A DNA stretch of 64,000 nucleotides from Solen grandis (GCA_021229015.1 CM037778.1:81511842-81575841); one strand, 5' to 3'. Shown: positions 37,884 through 49,549, counted from the stretch's first letter. The notes: generated by a model from the letters alone, not told the origin. Numbers and translations are program-made.

Positions 37884-39044
37884 CTATGGATTTGACATAG
37901 TTCCCTATATCAAAACTTTACAGTGATATATACAGTTTATATAAAGATATTTTTCCTAACAATGTGACCCATCTGACCACGTTTTAACAGCAGACGGGTT
38001 TACCTGTAAATCGTGATTTACTTTTGCACAATAGAAATGTCTACATCCTTTACTAATTTTTATTAATATTAATATTGATAGGGGTAATGCTATCTTAAGT
38101 TCTTGTATCTTTGTTGAGGTTCTAATTTTTTCCTTTTTTAGAAATGCTCACTGGTAGAAATTAAAACACTGAATTCTATAAATTTACAGTATTATCATAT
38201 TTCAGTTTGACTTGTTCTTATGTAAAAAAAGAGCTATCATTGACTAAAATATCAGTCATTAAGAAAAGCTTATGTTTCATAAATGTTTTTGTTATGATAA
38301 AAGATCTTCCAAAATTTATTTTTTATTGTAAAATATATTACTTGTAGTTATATTAATTTCGTTTGATGATAATGGTGTAACTATAGCACTTAAATAATAA
38401 GATTTATAAATATATCTTAAGGCTTATCGAAAGCTCCCATGATTTTAAGGACATATTCCGGACCTGATTTAAATAAAGATTTGATGTTCTAATTGATGGA
38501 TTTTTAACTCTTAGATATTTTTTTTTATCTTAGGTAATAAGTCGCCGTATCTTTTTTATATTTTATTTAATCTCAGAAATACACATTCATTCTAAAAAAA
38601 AAACTATATTCTTTCCTTATGTGGACAATATAAACAAAAGGGTTGGGGCATGTTTTACCTTTGATAGTTACATCAATCCTCATTTTAGTACTGAACAGAC
38701 CAAGCGACTCACGCATGTTTGGGATATTAAAAAAAAATTCGCGTGAAATTTGAGTTAGAGCACGAAAATCATACTTAACGGTATTTAATTTCGAGAACAC
38801 GGGCAAGACCTGTACTTAACTTAATATCTCAAATATTGATTTTCCTCAATTCAAAATTCTAAAAAAGGTACTACCACATTTGTATAAAAATCCAAATTTC
38901 AGTGACAAGAAACTTATAATTATTTGTCAACAATATGTCAATACTTCGAATTTGAGCATGTAAGCCATACTTAAGCCGTAAATGCTGTTTAATTAAAAGT
39001 AAAATCAAGCCCGGGACCCATAGTCCCATTACTCATTAAAGCGA
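37884..39044. other. 3' flank of somatomedin-B-like gene
   Basis: AT-rich; I searched its minus strand for hydrophobic exons that could supply transmembrane helices and found none. A 77-codon frame at 38573-38806 is not convincing. Confidence 0.5.
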
Positions 39045-39050
39045 TTTATT
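39045..39050 (-). promoter_or_regulatory. AATAAA polyadenylation signal overlapping the stop codon
   Basis: On the minus strand the stop codon and signal run together as TGAATAAA, the final A of TGA being the first A of AATAAA. In AT-rich DNA this may be chance, but it fits a transcript that ends here. Confidence 0.35.
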
Positions 39051-39910
39051 CAAGTCAAAACATATATTACACGGGTTATGATCATCGACAATGCTGAAGG
39101 GCCTATTTTTGATATGTATTTGAAGGCACCGGAAGTAGATATTGAAAATTCTGTTTTGTTTAGACATGCCAAAAATGTGTTTGATTGATGATCTACGAAA
39201 AACTCGTTGCTGAAAAAATACTTTTGTGTTTTGTTACAAAATATAACATCAAAATTTCTTAAATAACCACACTCCTGCGGTAATATTTCAACAAGGTCGC
39301 AATAAAAAAGTTCGTTAACAATTATTACAGCGCCTTGGGAAAACTGTAAGTTTCTAACCAATGGCAGATAAACTGTTGTTTTCATTTGGAGTATCGCATC
39401 AAGTTCATTCAAGTCATCATTTCGTGCAACCCATGGGTATGTAAGATCCTTTTGAAGTTTCGTTTCAAATAGACCGATTGAATGGTCAAAAAACATTTGC
39501 TTGTATTTGATTACCTTACCATTGTATTGTAAAGAAACTTCTTGTTGTAGAGCTTTAAATATTTCAGGAAAAAACTTCTCGGGGGATAGGCCTACCCGAG
39601 GCGTAGAATACGACAGTTCCAGTAAAATGTCATTGAGGTTACACGCAGTGTCAGAGGCATCCGATCTGGCACAGAGGAACGAGGTTATTTTCCAGCGTTT
39701 AGGCCAAGGACTCTTTAAATTCGACCTTAACGTATCCGGTGTGAGCCTTACGTTATTGAGAGAAGGATGCGTGTCCGTTGGCGAAGGAACTAACTTAATG
39801 TTGATGTTGACCACACCTGCATACCAAGTCTTCTGTACATACATGCACCGCCCATCGATGTCCCTGTATTGTCCGAAAGGACAATGAATTCTTCTGCAGG
39901 ATGGTGAACC
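39050..39910 (-). CDS. exon 3 of somatomedin-B-like gene (terminal)
   Basis: 861 nt including the stop, acceptor CAATTTTCAG. It begins GSPSCRRIHCPFGQYRDIDG (residues 324 onward) in phase 0 and runs 286 codons. Sequence past residue 350 has mixed alpha/beta character with scattered cysteines (CNLNDI, FYCDLVEI, ECGYL, FCNKT, ACLNKT) and N-glycosylation sites such as NKT. The hydrophobic stretch at the extreme C-terminus is too short for a secure helix. Confidence 0.85.
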   Translation of the reverse strand, partial: GSPSCRRIHCPFGQYRDIDGRCMYVQKTWYAGVVNINIKLVPSPTDTHPSLNNVRLTPDTLRSNLKSPWPKRWKITSFLCARSDASDTACNLNDILLELSYSTPRVGLSPEKFFPEIFKALQQEVSLQYNGKVIKYKQMFFDHSIGLFETKLQKDLTYPWVARNDDLNELDAILQMKTTVYLPLVRNLQFSQGAVIIVNELFYCDLVEILPQECGYLRNFDVIFCNKTQKYFFSNEFFVDHQSNTFLACLNKTEFSISTSGAFKYISKIGPSALSMIITRVIYVLT

Positions 39911-39952
39911 CTGAAAATTGAAATATCACGTGTGATTGGTGGTATTGAAGTG

Positions 39953-39998
<46 letters not shown>

Positions 39999-42900
39999 AT
40001 TTGTTTATATCAGCGTTCAGTTGCCCTAAGCTCATATACCTTGTTCTAATATGAGTCATTTTAAAAAAGCTTAAGCTCATCATGATCGACCACGACTTTA
40101 AAACACTAGGATCTTGATCAGATGTTTCCCTATTTTGAATTTCTCGACGGTTATCACATGCTGTATTTTATTGTCGCAACTATTTTAAATGCGAAAGCTC
40201 CAGTCTGCGGTGTTGAGATATTTTATATAGATCAGATATAGGATGTCGTAAATACGAAATATTATAGGGTTGTGGACTTATGAACAGACATTTTGAAATT
40301 ACGAAATATATTTCAAATACTCAAATGTAAATATGTTGCACATATTGAATTTATATCTGTGGAGTGTCACTTTATGGCCTCCATATTACGATGAGGATAT
40401 TAGCTACTATTTATAACACGACTATTGAAGGGAATAATAATGAGAAAAACTGAAGTGTAAAACAGCTACCTCGTTTTCGTTTTTGAGATCCGTACAGTGA
40501 GTTTACTTCTGCTATTTTGCAGTTGAGAACAAAGTCACTGAAATAATGGATGTTCATGAAATAAAATATAATCAAATCATACCTTGTTTGCTATCGCTGC
40601 AACACAATTTAGGTTTTTGACAATTTCAGAATTTTGAAATTGACGTATGGACTCGGCAGATTTCATATCTAGAATCCCGGTATATGTAGAATGAAACGAT
40701 TTTTTCATTGCCCTATAACACACACCATTTTGAGGAGGGTAGGCGCCATTGCAGATTCCGCAGAAAACGTTAGAAAACAGACCACGTTGACGAAAAGGGG
40801 CAAATGGACCATCGGAGCACATCATGGCGATTTCGGTTTCAGTCATTTCAATGTTGGGAGGAATTAGAAAAGAAACAGAAGGATCACAAACCGAAATAGG
40901 CTCAATGAAGCATTCTTCAGCATCGATCAGTGATGAGCTTAACGGGAAGATGAAATGAAAGGCACACGAACTTTTTGATTTACTGAAATCAATTTCAAAT
41001 TCATCGCAAGAGAAGTAAGTGTCCCACGCAACAACATCGTTTTCTCCATTGCACTCCGAGCATTTAAGGTTCTTGTAGATCAGTCCAGTTTTGGTGGAAT
41101 ACACCGGTGGTCTCAAATTTCCCACGATTCCGTCGCCGTCATGTTCACAATTGGTCCCGTTTTCAGCACCTCGAGATTCGCTAGTGACATCACATGACGT
41201 CACCATGTAATAAGACGGATACGAATGAAAGTCATCGGCTGTAGGGTTAACTTTGGTTGGAATGCATTTCTGGTTTGTTCGATTTTTTCGTCTTTCTCCA
41301 TACATTTCCTCCGTACAGCAGTTGTCGTCATAGAAACAGGATTCGTCACAGGAACAACCTGTTGTTTAATAATGCAATTGCAATAAAACGTATACGACCT
41401 AGACTAAAAACACGCACACACATTTATATATATATGCTACACGTGCTATTTTTTTCACGGGGGAATACTTTTCGTTGCTTTTATTGGTGATTTTATCTAC
41501 AGATATTAACACAACGACGACCCTTCATTTTGTTGATCTTATAAAGAAAGAACATCAACTAAACAAACAAACAAAAAATAATAAATGAATTAACGCATTT
41601 AAATATTGTCATATTGTCATCAAGATTCTGAAAATTTTAACATCAACGATTAGAAATGATTGAAAAGTAATCCAACATACTTTTTTTACTATCTCAAATT
41701 CAGTATAAGAGTAGTGTTAATATGAACTGCAGTATTACTCTACATTTCTTTTAACTGTAACGGTGATATTGTTGTATGGTATTAAGGTATTTTGATATTC
41801 TTTCGATACCGGGAACGATAATCAAAGTGTTCTCTGACAAGGCTAATTTATTTTTCATGAAAACGTAAAAAGATCTGTAATTTCAAATGTCTTATTTTCT
41901 AAGAATACAATCTACAGTCTTACATAAATGAACCTTTCTAATGTTCATAAATGTATTAAAGTTGACTTAAAAGGCTATCCGATTACTTTGGTGTGATGAG
42001 TGCTAGTCAATGGCTGGCGTGGTATACAAAAAATGATAAATGCGATTGATTGAGGGACTGTTTGTGAGCAGTTAACTTAGCCATTGATGTAAAATGCGGG
42101 GCTTTAATTTCATCTATATCCAAAACAAATTGTAATTAAGATGGTCTCTCTATAAGCGCCTTTCGCTCATGCTAATCAGCAGGGTTGGAAATATTCCTGG
42201 GAAGAAAAGATAGTACACCTGTCACTATTTTTTTAAATGATATTGATGTATGATCTCGTCCAATCAGGTTCTTGGTATTTGTTTATAATCACCGTGAACT
42301 ATAACGCGTAAAATTCAATAAGCGTGGACTATGCAACTCACACTTTCGTGCAGTTTTGTCGCTAGTGGAAGGAAAATGCCATGTGGTAAATAGCTTAGTT
42401 CATAGGTACCTTAACTACACGACATAGTCAAGAGGGCGGAGCCTTCGACTATATCATGTAGAAAAAAGGCAACTATGAACTAACCTATATTTACTATATG
42501 ACATTTAACGAGGCCTCGTATTATTAATATCATTTAATTATAAACTAAATATATTTAAATATTTTGTATTCAAGTGGCGTAGTGAATTTCTTTTTTTATT
42601 TTATGCTTATAAACGACTTTGAACCACATTGTGCAGATTTCCAAAAAAAAAACAAAAAAAAAATATCACGCAGAATAATTTTCGGTCCTTCATTTATAGA
42701 AAAAATAATTGTTAACAGAGTTGTTACCACATAAAAAGACAATAAAGCGAGTCAAAATCGAACCTTTAAAGCAAGGGCTAGATACATCTAGAAAGTATAT
42801 ACATTTGCCTGCATCCCTAATTTTCAATTTTTCTTTGGTATTACTTAAAGCGTTACAGTTATTGCTGGGGAGATACAAAGATTTGCCCGATTTCTGCAAT

Positions 42901-44992
42901 TGCATGCAGTCTTCTAGAGAAGGAATTCAAAATAAGTAATGTAAAGAAGATCGCATGATAGGATTAAAACAGAAAGTCACATCTTGAGAGATGTCTGATG
43001 ATATAGCGAACGAGAATAAGAACAAAATGTATATCAATAAGTTTCATTTATTCGATTTGTTACCTGGTTGGAAATTAAAATAAAATGTGGTGCAACAAAG
43101 TGACATTTTAAAGTGACTGCATCCCATTTGCACTCCGTAAGAATATGTAAAGTCATATTTCGGACGTAAATGTTATTATTTTATTATATCTACACGTGTA
43201 CCAACGGCAAAAAAAATGTACTGATTTTCGAGTTAAAAGAAAATAAAATCGTTTCTGATCTTACCCAGTAAGGGAGTTTCCCGTTTATAAATAGAACTTG
43301 GATTTAGTTTTACGGGCACTTCACATAGATCACGTGATCGATAATGCGATGTAAAGAAAATGTCGGAGTCTTCAGCGTGAACTATTGAAGAGGTAAGTAA
43401 ACTAGGTGATGATAGGCCTCAGAAATACTGTTCCTGCACTGTACCAATAGAGCTACCAAGCATACGTCTTCTAGCCTATTGATTTATCACCAAATACCTG
43501 TATCCGGCTACAATGCCCGGCTACAATACGTCTAAATTTCAACCACAGTGACATCAATACTGTTCAAAGTCTATATAAAGGTTGAATCTCTTAACTGTCG
43601 CCAAGTCGCTTCAAAGTACTAAATTGCTATCGACAGAAATTTACATGCGCATTTGCGAACGGGCACTTGCGATTTCACGTGATGTTTTCAGAAATCTATT
43701 TTAAAACATATGCGCTTCATGTCATGAATAACGTCACGTGCGCGAGGTAATCCCGTCAATTTTGACGTTTTTTTGTGAATAACAAAAGTAATTTCCGGCC
43801 ATTAAAGCATTAAATATACAGAAAAAAATGTTTGTTTTGGTGAAAGATCGATGCATAATTGCATTCGTGAACATGAAAACATGCATTTTCATAAAAAATA
43901 TCGATTTTTATGTTCATCCAGTGAAATTATTTTTCGATCTTACAACAAAACAATCATTAATCCTCTGACTATATAATATACATGCACGAAAATAGCTTGT
44001 ATATCCTGTACTGGGCAGACGTATAATAGATGCGAAAATAGCTTGTATATCCTGTACTGGGCAGACGTATAATAGATGCGAAAATAGCTTGTATATCCTG
44101 TACTGGGCAGACGTATACTAGATGCGCTCTTGATGGCTCGACCAATTTTGATTTTGATCGTGATTTGTTTAAGGCCTGAGACGAAAATGAAAATTAAAAA
44201 AAAAAATGATTTTAATATTTTAGGTTTTGTGTATTCTTAAGTCTTATCAGCGCACTATCTTATACAATAGGGCGGATAATAAGGTGAATTACAAAATGGC
44301 ATTAAGAAATAAGTACCATTTCTTTATGCCTATAGTGAATCATTTGCATTTCAACCATGATTTTATAACATCATTGTTCATCCATCCTTCACTCCTGAAG
44401 TTTTAATGTAATATCTAGTGAAAATGTTTGTTTGTTTATTGGGTTTAACGACCTCGGACATTATTTCAGTCATTCGGAGACAGATATAATGCTGCAACAC
44501 TGTAGTATCACGCCGTAGACATGTGGGCATGCGTGATACCACATCAAGACACATTTTTCTGACACCGGGTCAAGTAGTCTTGGAACTACCCTTATATGCT
44601 GTGCGCAAAGCAATGGAGCTATTCCAGTACCATTTTTACGACGTTTGTATGTCGCAGCAGCGGATCGAACCCAGAACCTCCCTATTTTCGTGGCGGACAC
44701 TTGGTCACCGGGACCGGTCTAGTGAAAATGACCTCGCTATTTAATTAGATACCCGACATGTGCTCTATATTTCAAAATACAAAAATGGCTGGCACTAACC
44801 TTTGCAACAAGGAATGGCTGCATCTCCAAATTCACCAGAAAGGTCCACGTTAACGACCGTAGCATTGCGGGAACACACGTTTCTATGGGGACAAAGTTTG
44901 AATAAGGCCTTCGTCACATGATCGGGGTATTCCAACTCGAAGGCTGTCGCTTTCATCAGCGTGAAGAGTATGAAGATCAAGGATCGGTTCAT
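39050..44992 (-). CDS. somatomedin-B-like, receptor-ectodomain-like protein (3 exons, 609 aa)
   Basis: Exons 44992-44800, 41358-40583 and 39910-39050; junction phases 1 and 0 match exactly and all splice sites are GT..AG. The protein has a signal peptide (about 1-18), then a cysteine cluster (C34, C40, C62, C63, C66, C68, C72, C78, C79) with CCKGCSCDESCFYDDNCC, the signature of a somatomedin-B-like knot. A long ectodomain follows with many paired cysteines (for example CSECNG, FCGICNG, CPFGQYRD..GRC). Such N-termini are typical, in bivalves, of Methuselah/GRL101-like GPCRs. Here the frame ends IGPSALSMIITRVIYVLT, just where a first membrane helix would be expected, so the product would be soluble or lightly anchored unless further exons exist. 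The family assignment is by recognition only, without a search. Confidence 0.8.
39911..40582 (-). other. intron 2 of somatomedin-B-like gene
   Basis: About 670 bp with a (GAT)n run at 39952-39996. No other feature. Confidence 0.85.
40583..41358 (-). CDS. exon 2 of somatomedin-B-like gene
   Basis: 776 nt, acceptor ATTAAACAACAG, donor AAGGTATGA. The first two bases complete a Gly codon, then CSCDESCFYDDNCC. It encodes residues 66-323 with cysteine pairs in the contexts MVTSCDVTSE, LKCSECNG, FSCDEF, ECFIEPISVCD, MMCSDG, VFCGICNG and GVCYRAM. The regular spacing suggests a disulphide-rich extracellular domain. Confidence 0.88.
42374..42507. mobile_element. 134-bp foldback MITE
   Basis: Outer arms AAATGCCATGTGGTAAAT and (inverted) AAATGTCATATAGTAAAT; inner arms CTACACGACATAGTC and GACTATATCATGTAG. 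The whole segment can fold into one hairpin with a GC-rich loop (GAGGGCGGAGCC). Confidence 0.65.
43988..44125. repeat. 46-bp unit in three tandem copies
   Basis: GAAAATAGCTTGTATATCCT begins each of three successive 46-bp units, which are identical except for one base in the third. High identity suggests a recent expansion. Confidence 0.95.
44422..44722 (-). mobile_element. tRNA-derived SINE, inverted copy
   Basis: Read on minus from 44722: GGTGACCAAGTGTCC (A box), GGTTCTGGGTTCGATCC (B box), AACGTCGTAAAAATGGTAC, TAGCTCCATTGCTTTGCGC, CTACGGCGTGATAC, TGTTGCAGCA, CGAATGACTGAAATAATGTC and GTCGTTAAACCC, with a CAAACAAACA tail. Same family as 28201-28490. Confidence 0.8.
44800..44992 (-). CDS. exon 1 of somatomedin-B-like gene: signal peptide
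   Basis: 193 nt, 64 codons plus one base, donor GGTTAGTG. MNRSLIFILFTLMKATAF is a standard signal peptide. The rest includes CPHRNVC, an NAT glycosylation site and the start of the SMB-like cluster (PCCK). The first in-frame ATG is used; upstream sequence is A/T-rich, with a TATA-like site about 55-65 bp away. Confidence 0.85.
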
Positions 44993-45046
44993 TGCGTAAA
45001 TTCTTCTTCTTTTACATTGTACTTAAAGTATAAAGAATGAAATTCA

Positions 45047-45056
45047 GTTATATATT
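45047..45056 (-). promoter_or_regulatory. possible TATA box of somatomedin-B-like gene
   Basis: On the minus strand AAATATATAACTG lies about 55-65 bp upstream of the ATG, a sensible distance for a short 5' UTR. The DNA is AT-rich, so this is weak. Confidence 0.25.
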
Positions 45057-45329
45057 TAAACCTAAGAAAATAAATCATTTACGACAAGCACACAATCTTT
45101 AATCATACAAAATAAAAAATGCATATCCTTGCATAACTAAAATGACATAAAAAACAACTAAATATTCCAAGAAATGGAATGATTTTTCGGAGACAACGTC
45201 TTTGTAGAATCAGATATTAGAATGAAAGGTACTTTTCTGTGACCGAGAATTCAAAATCGTTAGTTTTATAAGCATTGGTTTAACGTGGGCGTCACCGACT
45301 GTGAAACACGCCCCTACTACAATGTACAG

Positions 45330-45510
45330 TTCTACGGGGTCTATGTGACCGAGTGGTTTCAGCCTCTTATCCAATCGCGGCGTCGGGTTCAATTTCCTGT
45401 TTGATATCTCCGATAGTTCTTGCGAGGAAGACTAAGTTTTCTAGCGATATGTTGGTAGTTCTACCGGCTGTTTCTTATGCAATCGGGAGCTTTAATGTGT
45501 GAAGTATTGT
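45330..45510 (+). mobile_element. tRNA-derived SINE (different head)
   Basis: TATGTGACCGAGTGGTTTCAG (tRNA-Leu/Ser-like A box) followed about 30 bp later by CGTCGGGTTCAATTTCC (B box), then TGCGAGGAAGACTAAG and GGTAGTTCTACCGGC, a body reminiscent of the SINE at 8500-8735. The 3' end is lost before the gap. Confidence 0.55.
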
Positions 45511-45665
45511 CTCAGCAACGGTAAACTCCAAAACTAAAACCTGTCAAAGCATCAAAACACCTAATACAGATATATTTTTCTTACTTTATATGTGTTTACA
45601 TTAGATCTACTATCATCGGGAATGGGGGCAACTGTTACTTTGAAGATAAAAACAATCTATCATTG

Positions 45666-45765
45666 NNNNNNNNNNNNNNNNNNNNNNNNNNNNNNNNNNN
45701 NNNNNNNNNNNNNNNNNNNNNNNNNNNNNNNNNNNNNNNNNNNNNNNNNNNNNNNNNNNNNNNNN
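45666..45765. other. assembly gap (100 N)
   Basis: Exactly 100 unknown bases, a conventional fixed-size scaffold gap, so the true distance is unknown. A 64-codon frame across it is meaningless. Confidence 1.
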
Positions 45766-46190
45766 TCCGGCCACCGGGGACGGTAATACATATTATTGCC
45801 AATCAAAACCATCATAATTAGTGTGTATTTGTGGTTAGTGCACTGATGATTCTATGACAATCTGAATCACACGTGCTTCATTAAGCTTCTATATTGAGGT
45901 TTTGGTAGGTAAAAGTGCGAAAGGGCCTTTGCTTTTTAAAGATATATGCAAGCATAAAAAAGGGCCATTATTCTTGAAAGTTTCATTTAGCACAAAACAC
46001 AAAAATATATTATGAGGGTTAGTATTGTGGGAAAGTTTGGACCCAATCTCCCCTCCCCACACCCACCTCAAGTGTGAGAGGAGTGGCGCTCACAAGGTAT
46101 TGCTTAGGGTATAACATAATATGACCCGTCTATTGTTTATTCAAGAAACATTTTATGAACCATTTTAAGCTCATAATCAAGGTTTCCTAA
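45766..46190. other. intergenic, nothing recognised
   Basis: AT-rich sequence after the gap; no gene or repeat identified. Confidence 0.5.
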
Positions 46191-46333
46191 AAGTAGTCCC
46201 TGTAATGGTTCCGCAACGTCTTGGACCACTTAACATCTACCAAGATAACCAAGTTTCCCTAATGAAACATTAGGAAACCTTGGTTATCTCCCTGAAGTCC
46301 GGCATGTTGCGGAACCATCACAGGGACTTCGTT
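46191..46333. mobile_element. 143-bp near-perfect hairpin
   Basis: Outer arms AGTCCCTGTAATGGTTCCGC and, inverted, AGTCCCTGTGATGGTTCCGC; inner arms AGATAACCAAG..CCTAATG and CATTAGG..CTTGGTTATCT, with a loop of only a few bases near 46265. Either a very small foldback MITE or the source of a hairpin RNA. Confidence 0.7.
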
Positions 46334-46544
46334 CCCCTTTCATTCTTTTCTTTAAAGCGTGTCTGCGAAATTTATAAATTCTAATAAATTAAGATCGTCA
46401 GGAACATGTGTTTTTATAAAACATAATATGTCAAATAAAATGATAAAATTCAATTCATTTTGAATGACATATTATTCTGGCTTCCATATATGGGCTTGGG
46501 TTTATGTCAAAGTCTCCAGCATTTGAAATCAACAGAAGCAGTTA

Positions 46545-46577
<33 letters not shown>

Positions 46578-47639
46578 TAATCGTTTTCAATGATGGACTT
46601 GTTGTATTTTCGATAATACAAGGGGTCAGTCACCAAAGTAGAAATGCATATACACGGAATATATATTATATGTGAAGGCATGCAATAATATCAAATTCAT
46701 TAATAAATAATATCAATACACACAAACTTTTTGTGTCATCTATACCATTAAAAATGATCCGATTTGTCACTGTTACGAAACACAGCTATGTATATAGAGT
46801 AAAACAGTCTTTTATTCACTATTCAGTATTTGTGATATTTGTATTTAAAATAAAGAAAAAAAAATGCACTGTTTGCGAGAATATATGGTGAATCCACCAA
46901 AATCGGATAATATAAAGATTGTTTGTGACATTTCTGCAGAAAATTGTACGGTGGGTTCTACGTATTAAATAAAAATACGTCTACATTTCTTGGAAACTTC
47001 GATTAGTCTTGCAGTAACAATACACGGGTGTTACAAAGCACAAAATCAGTTTTGTATCTCAATTTATAACTGCAAATCTCCTATCATAAATCTTTGCGAG
47101 TTATACGATTTGTCTTTCGAATTCATGTAGAGAGGCGTTTAAACGAGTGATCGGAAGGGTGTCAGGCATGCGTACCGTACATGTATCCTGTCTTAGTGTC
47201 ACAAACCACGATGTTCACGTATACCTACAGCATAGGGTACACGTAAACAACATGATATATGATCCTATTCTAAGACAACTTCAAGGCTGTGTAATCAGGG
47301 GGACTCTTGACGTATCGAACCTGATTTATTACTGATTTCAACAGCCCAAGTTTGACCTGTGTGATTTTGTTTGCACCATTTTATAAGTCTAAGATTTGTG
47401 GTCTGATTTAAAAAAAATCGTTTGTCTTCCTGTAGAATTCGTTTGCAGTAAAACTTTTATGGCTCACAGCCCTTTTGAAAGAGTTATACATGTGACAACA
47501 TTGTTTGATTTTTAGTTTTATATTTCTTGAGTGTTAAACTTGGTTCATTTGATTTCTTTTACATCATTGTATGTCACCAAAGCAAACAGATTACCAGTTA
47601 ACCTAAAAACTCTTTCATCGTATTCTGACTACGGAAAGG
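46334..47639. other. intergenic with (CAA)n
   Basis: A (CAA)n run at 46552-46577 yields a poly-Gln stretch in a 71-codon frame; no other coding support. Otherwise AT-rich. Confidence 0.5.
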
Positions 47640-47795
47640 TTAACCAGTCTCCGCAGTTAACTGACAAACGCTCCCTAAAAAGAAGACGAATAACCATCAT
47701 CAAGAAAGTGTTGGTCATTCATCACGGAGACCGTGTCCGATCCCATTGCGGATCGAATCTACAACCCCCAGCTCCATAGCCAAGCCACACCAAGG
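47640..47795 (-). mobile_element. tRNA-like SINE fragment
   Basis: Minus strand reads GTGTGGCTTGGCTATGGAG then GGTTGTAGATTCGATCCGC, i.e. A-box- and B-box-like segments about 30 bp apart, followed by unique-looking sequence. Confidence 0.45.
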
Positions 47796-47927
47796 TCGGT
47801 TTATTTATGTGAAATCCATTGATCCTATCCTGTGGTTGGGTAATAGGACATGATATAACTCATATCTATTCAGACGAATCCCAAACAGTAAATAACAATC
47901 CCTCGATTACGCAGGACCTTTTCTAGT

Positions 47928-48139
47928 CCTGTAAAATCATCTGTTATCGTTCATATTAAATTTCGTGGAATCTGATTAATAAATCAGTTTCGCTTGTACA
48001 TACCTTCGTGGAACCGTGTTCTAGAAAACATGATGTTTATGAAATAAACATTTTTCGTTGGGATGAATATTCTTGGATCAAGGCATCCTCGAAATCAAAG
48101 TAAGTTAGTCCCCCACGAAAATAAATGATTCTGCAGTAA
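47928..48139. mobile_element. diverged MITE of the CTGTRAAAT family
   Basis: Left tip CCTGTAAAATCAT and right tip ATGATTCTGCAG, with internal TTTCGTGGA and CCACGAAAAT as in 26786-26979. Confidence 0.55.
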
Positions 48140-49334
48140 CTTTTAAATAATAAAACAAATTTAGACTGTCATTAAATTTATGAAAACCAGTCCAAAATTT
48201 CAAGGAAATGAAACAAAAATACCCATGCAAACCTACAAATAGCGAAACATGCAGCTGGTCAGAAAAAAAAATCATTCAATAATAGTTTCAACACTTTCTT
48301 ATTTTTTTAACCAGGCTTTCAACACAAATCCTGGTTATTAGAATAGGGAACGTCATTGGGAGTGAGGTCGTAAAACAGTTCGTTTCCGTCGAATACTTCC
48401 TGTTAGAATAGAGATACAGTTTGGTAAATATCTTATGGGAAGAGGATGACTGGGAATGAATTTCAGGATGATAGGGTCAAGGTCACTGATACTAAAATAT
48501 TTTTTTCGTTTCCGTCACATAAATTATGAGTGGGGTATGATGAACAGATTTAGTAATTTGGAGGAAAATTGTGACTGATTTCCAGGTCAATATTCAAAGT
48601 CCAGGTCACTGTCAGTAAAAATAGTTTTGCTTGCCTGGAGCGACACGTGTAAACCTGTGTTTCTTTTTCTTCCCCCCCCCCCTTTATTTTATGAGTTATG
48701 TGGTCTATCGGAACTGCTTTTTTACGTATAAAGGAATATGATTGACTGGGATAATAAGCAGTCTCTTAGCCAAACTCTAAGCAGTAGTTACCTCCCTTAA
48801 CAGCTTCACCACAAGTAAAGCTCAACAGTATTTTTTTTTTCAAAAGAACATAATTAAATGCGAGTATATTTTCTTTATTTTACATCAATTATCGCCTTGA
48901 ATTTATAAAATATTATACTTAAAATGACAGAAGACAGGAACACCTGCCAGGTGAGTGACGTCACCATGGACGGAAACATAACAAGCCTCCGCCATTATAA
49001 ATAATTATTAGCATACCATCTCGTGAAATTTGGGAGCGAGCGCGCAAGGAGGATCACTGCGGGGAGTTTGTCTCTATTATTTATTAGTTGCGTCCCTTTG
49101 TTTCGTGTAGGGTACAATTTTAACATTTGCTATCGCACTATGTTTTTTTTTAAATTGTATTACTTTAGGATGAGATTCATTCTAAATCAAACCAATATTC
49201 ACTTTAACAGTAACGACAAAATCAATGCAGAAATTTAAAAAAGAACAGTTACAACTTTTAACTATGAATCAGTGAGAACTTAAGTATGAATATCGATCAT
49301 TAGAATTTGCTTTTCCAAAGACCTAGAATAATGT
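48140..49334. other. intergenic, minor repeats
   Basis: Two diverged units carrying GGTCAAGGTCACTG and CCAGGTCACTG (near 48474 and 48600), a C-homopolymer near 48674 and one TGACGTCA near 48957. No gene recognised. Confidence 0.45.
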
Positions 49335-49549
49335 TTAACCCTTTCCCTCATATAGACTCATTTTGACGCACTCAATAGGTACCACATAAAGCCTGATCTG
49401 CAGAAAACCACAGTTAAACCTTACCAAATTTAATTACAAAATCCTCATTTCCAGACCACAGAGGAGCAGCGAACAGCATAAAACCTGATCTGGTTTTATG
49501 TTGTTCGCATAGGTCTTTTCATGGTTTTCTCTATGAGGGAAAGGGTTAA
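49335..49549. mobile_element. piggyBac-like MITE with TTAA ends
   Basis: TTAACCCTTTCCCTCATA is perfectly inverted at the right end as TATGAGGGAAAGGGTTAA (215 bp overall). Internal inverted AACCTGATCTGG/CCTGATCTGCAG-type segments. TTAA with a CCCTTT tip is the piggyBac-type signature. A one-ended relative (ACCCTTTGTTTCATATAGAC) lies near 50018. Confidence 0.8.

Larger units (their letters stand above)
41359..44799 (-). other. intron 1 of somatomedin-B-like gene
   Basis: About 3.4 kb holding a foldback MITE (42374-42507), a triplicated 46-bp repeat (43988-44125) and an inverted SINE (44422-44722). No further coding exon is needed, since exon 1 and exon 2 join in phase. Confidence 0.8.

Noticed and set aside
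39501..39887. Plus-strand 128-codon frame
   Set aside because: Antisense to exon 3 of the somatomedin-B-like gene, which has splice and cysteine support.
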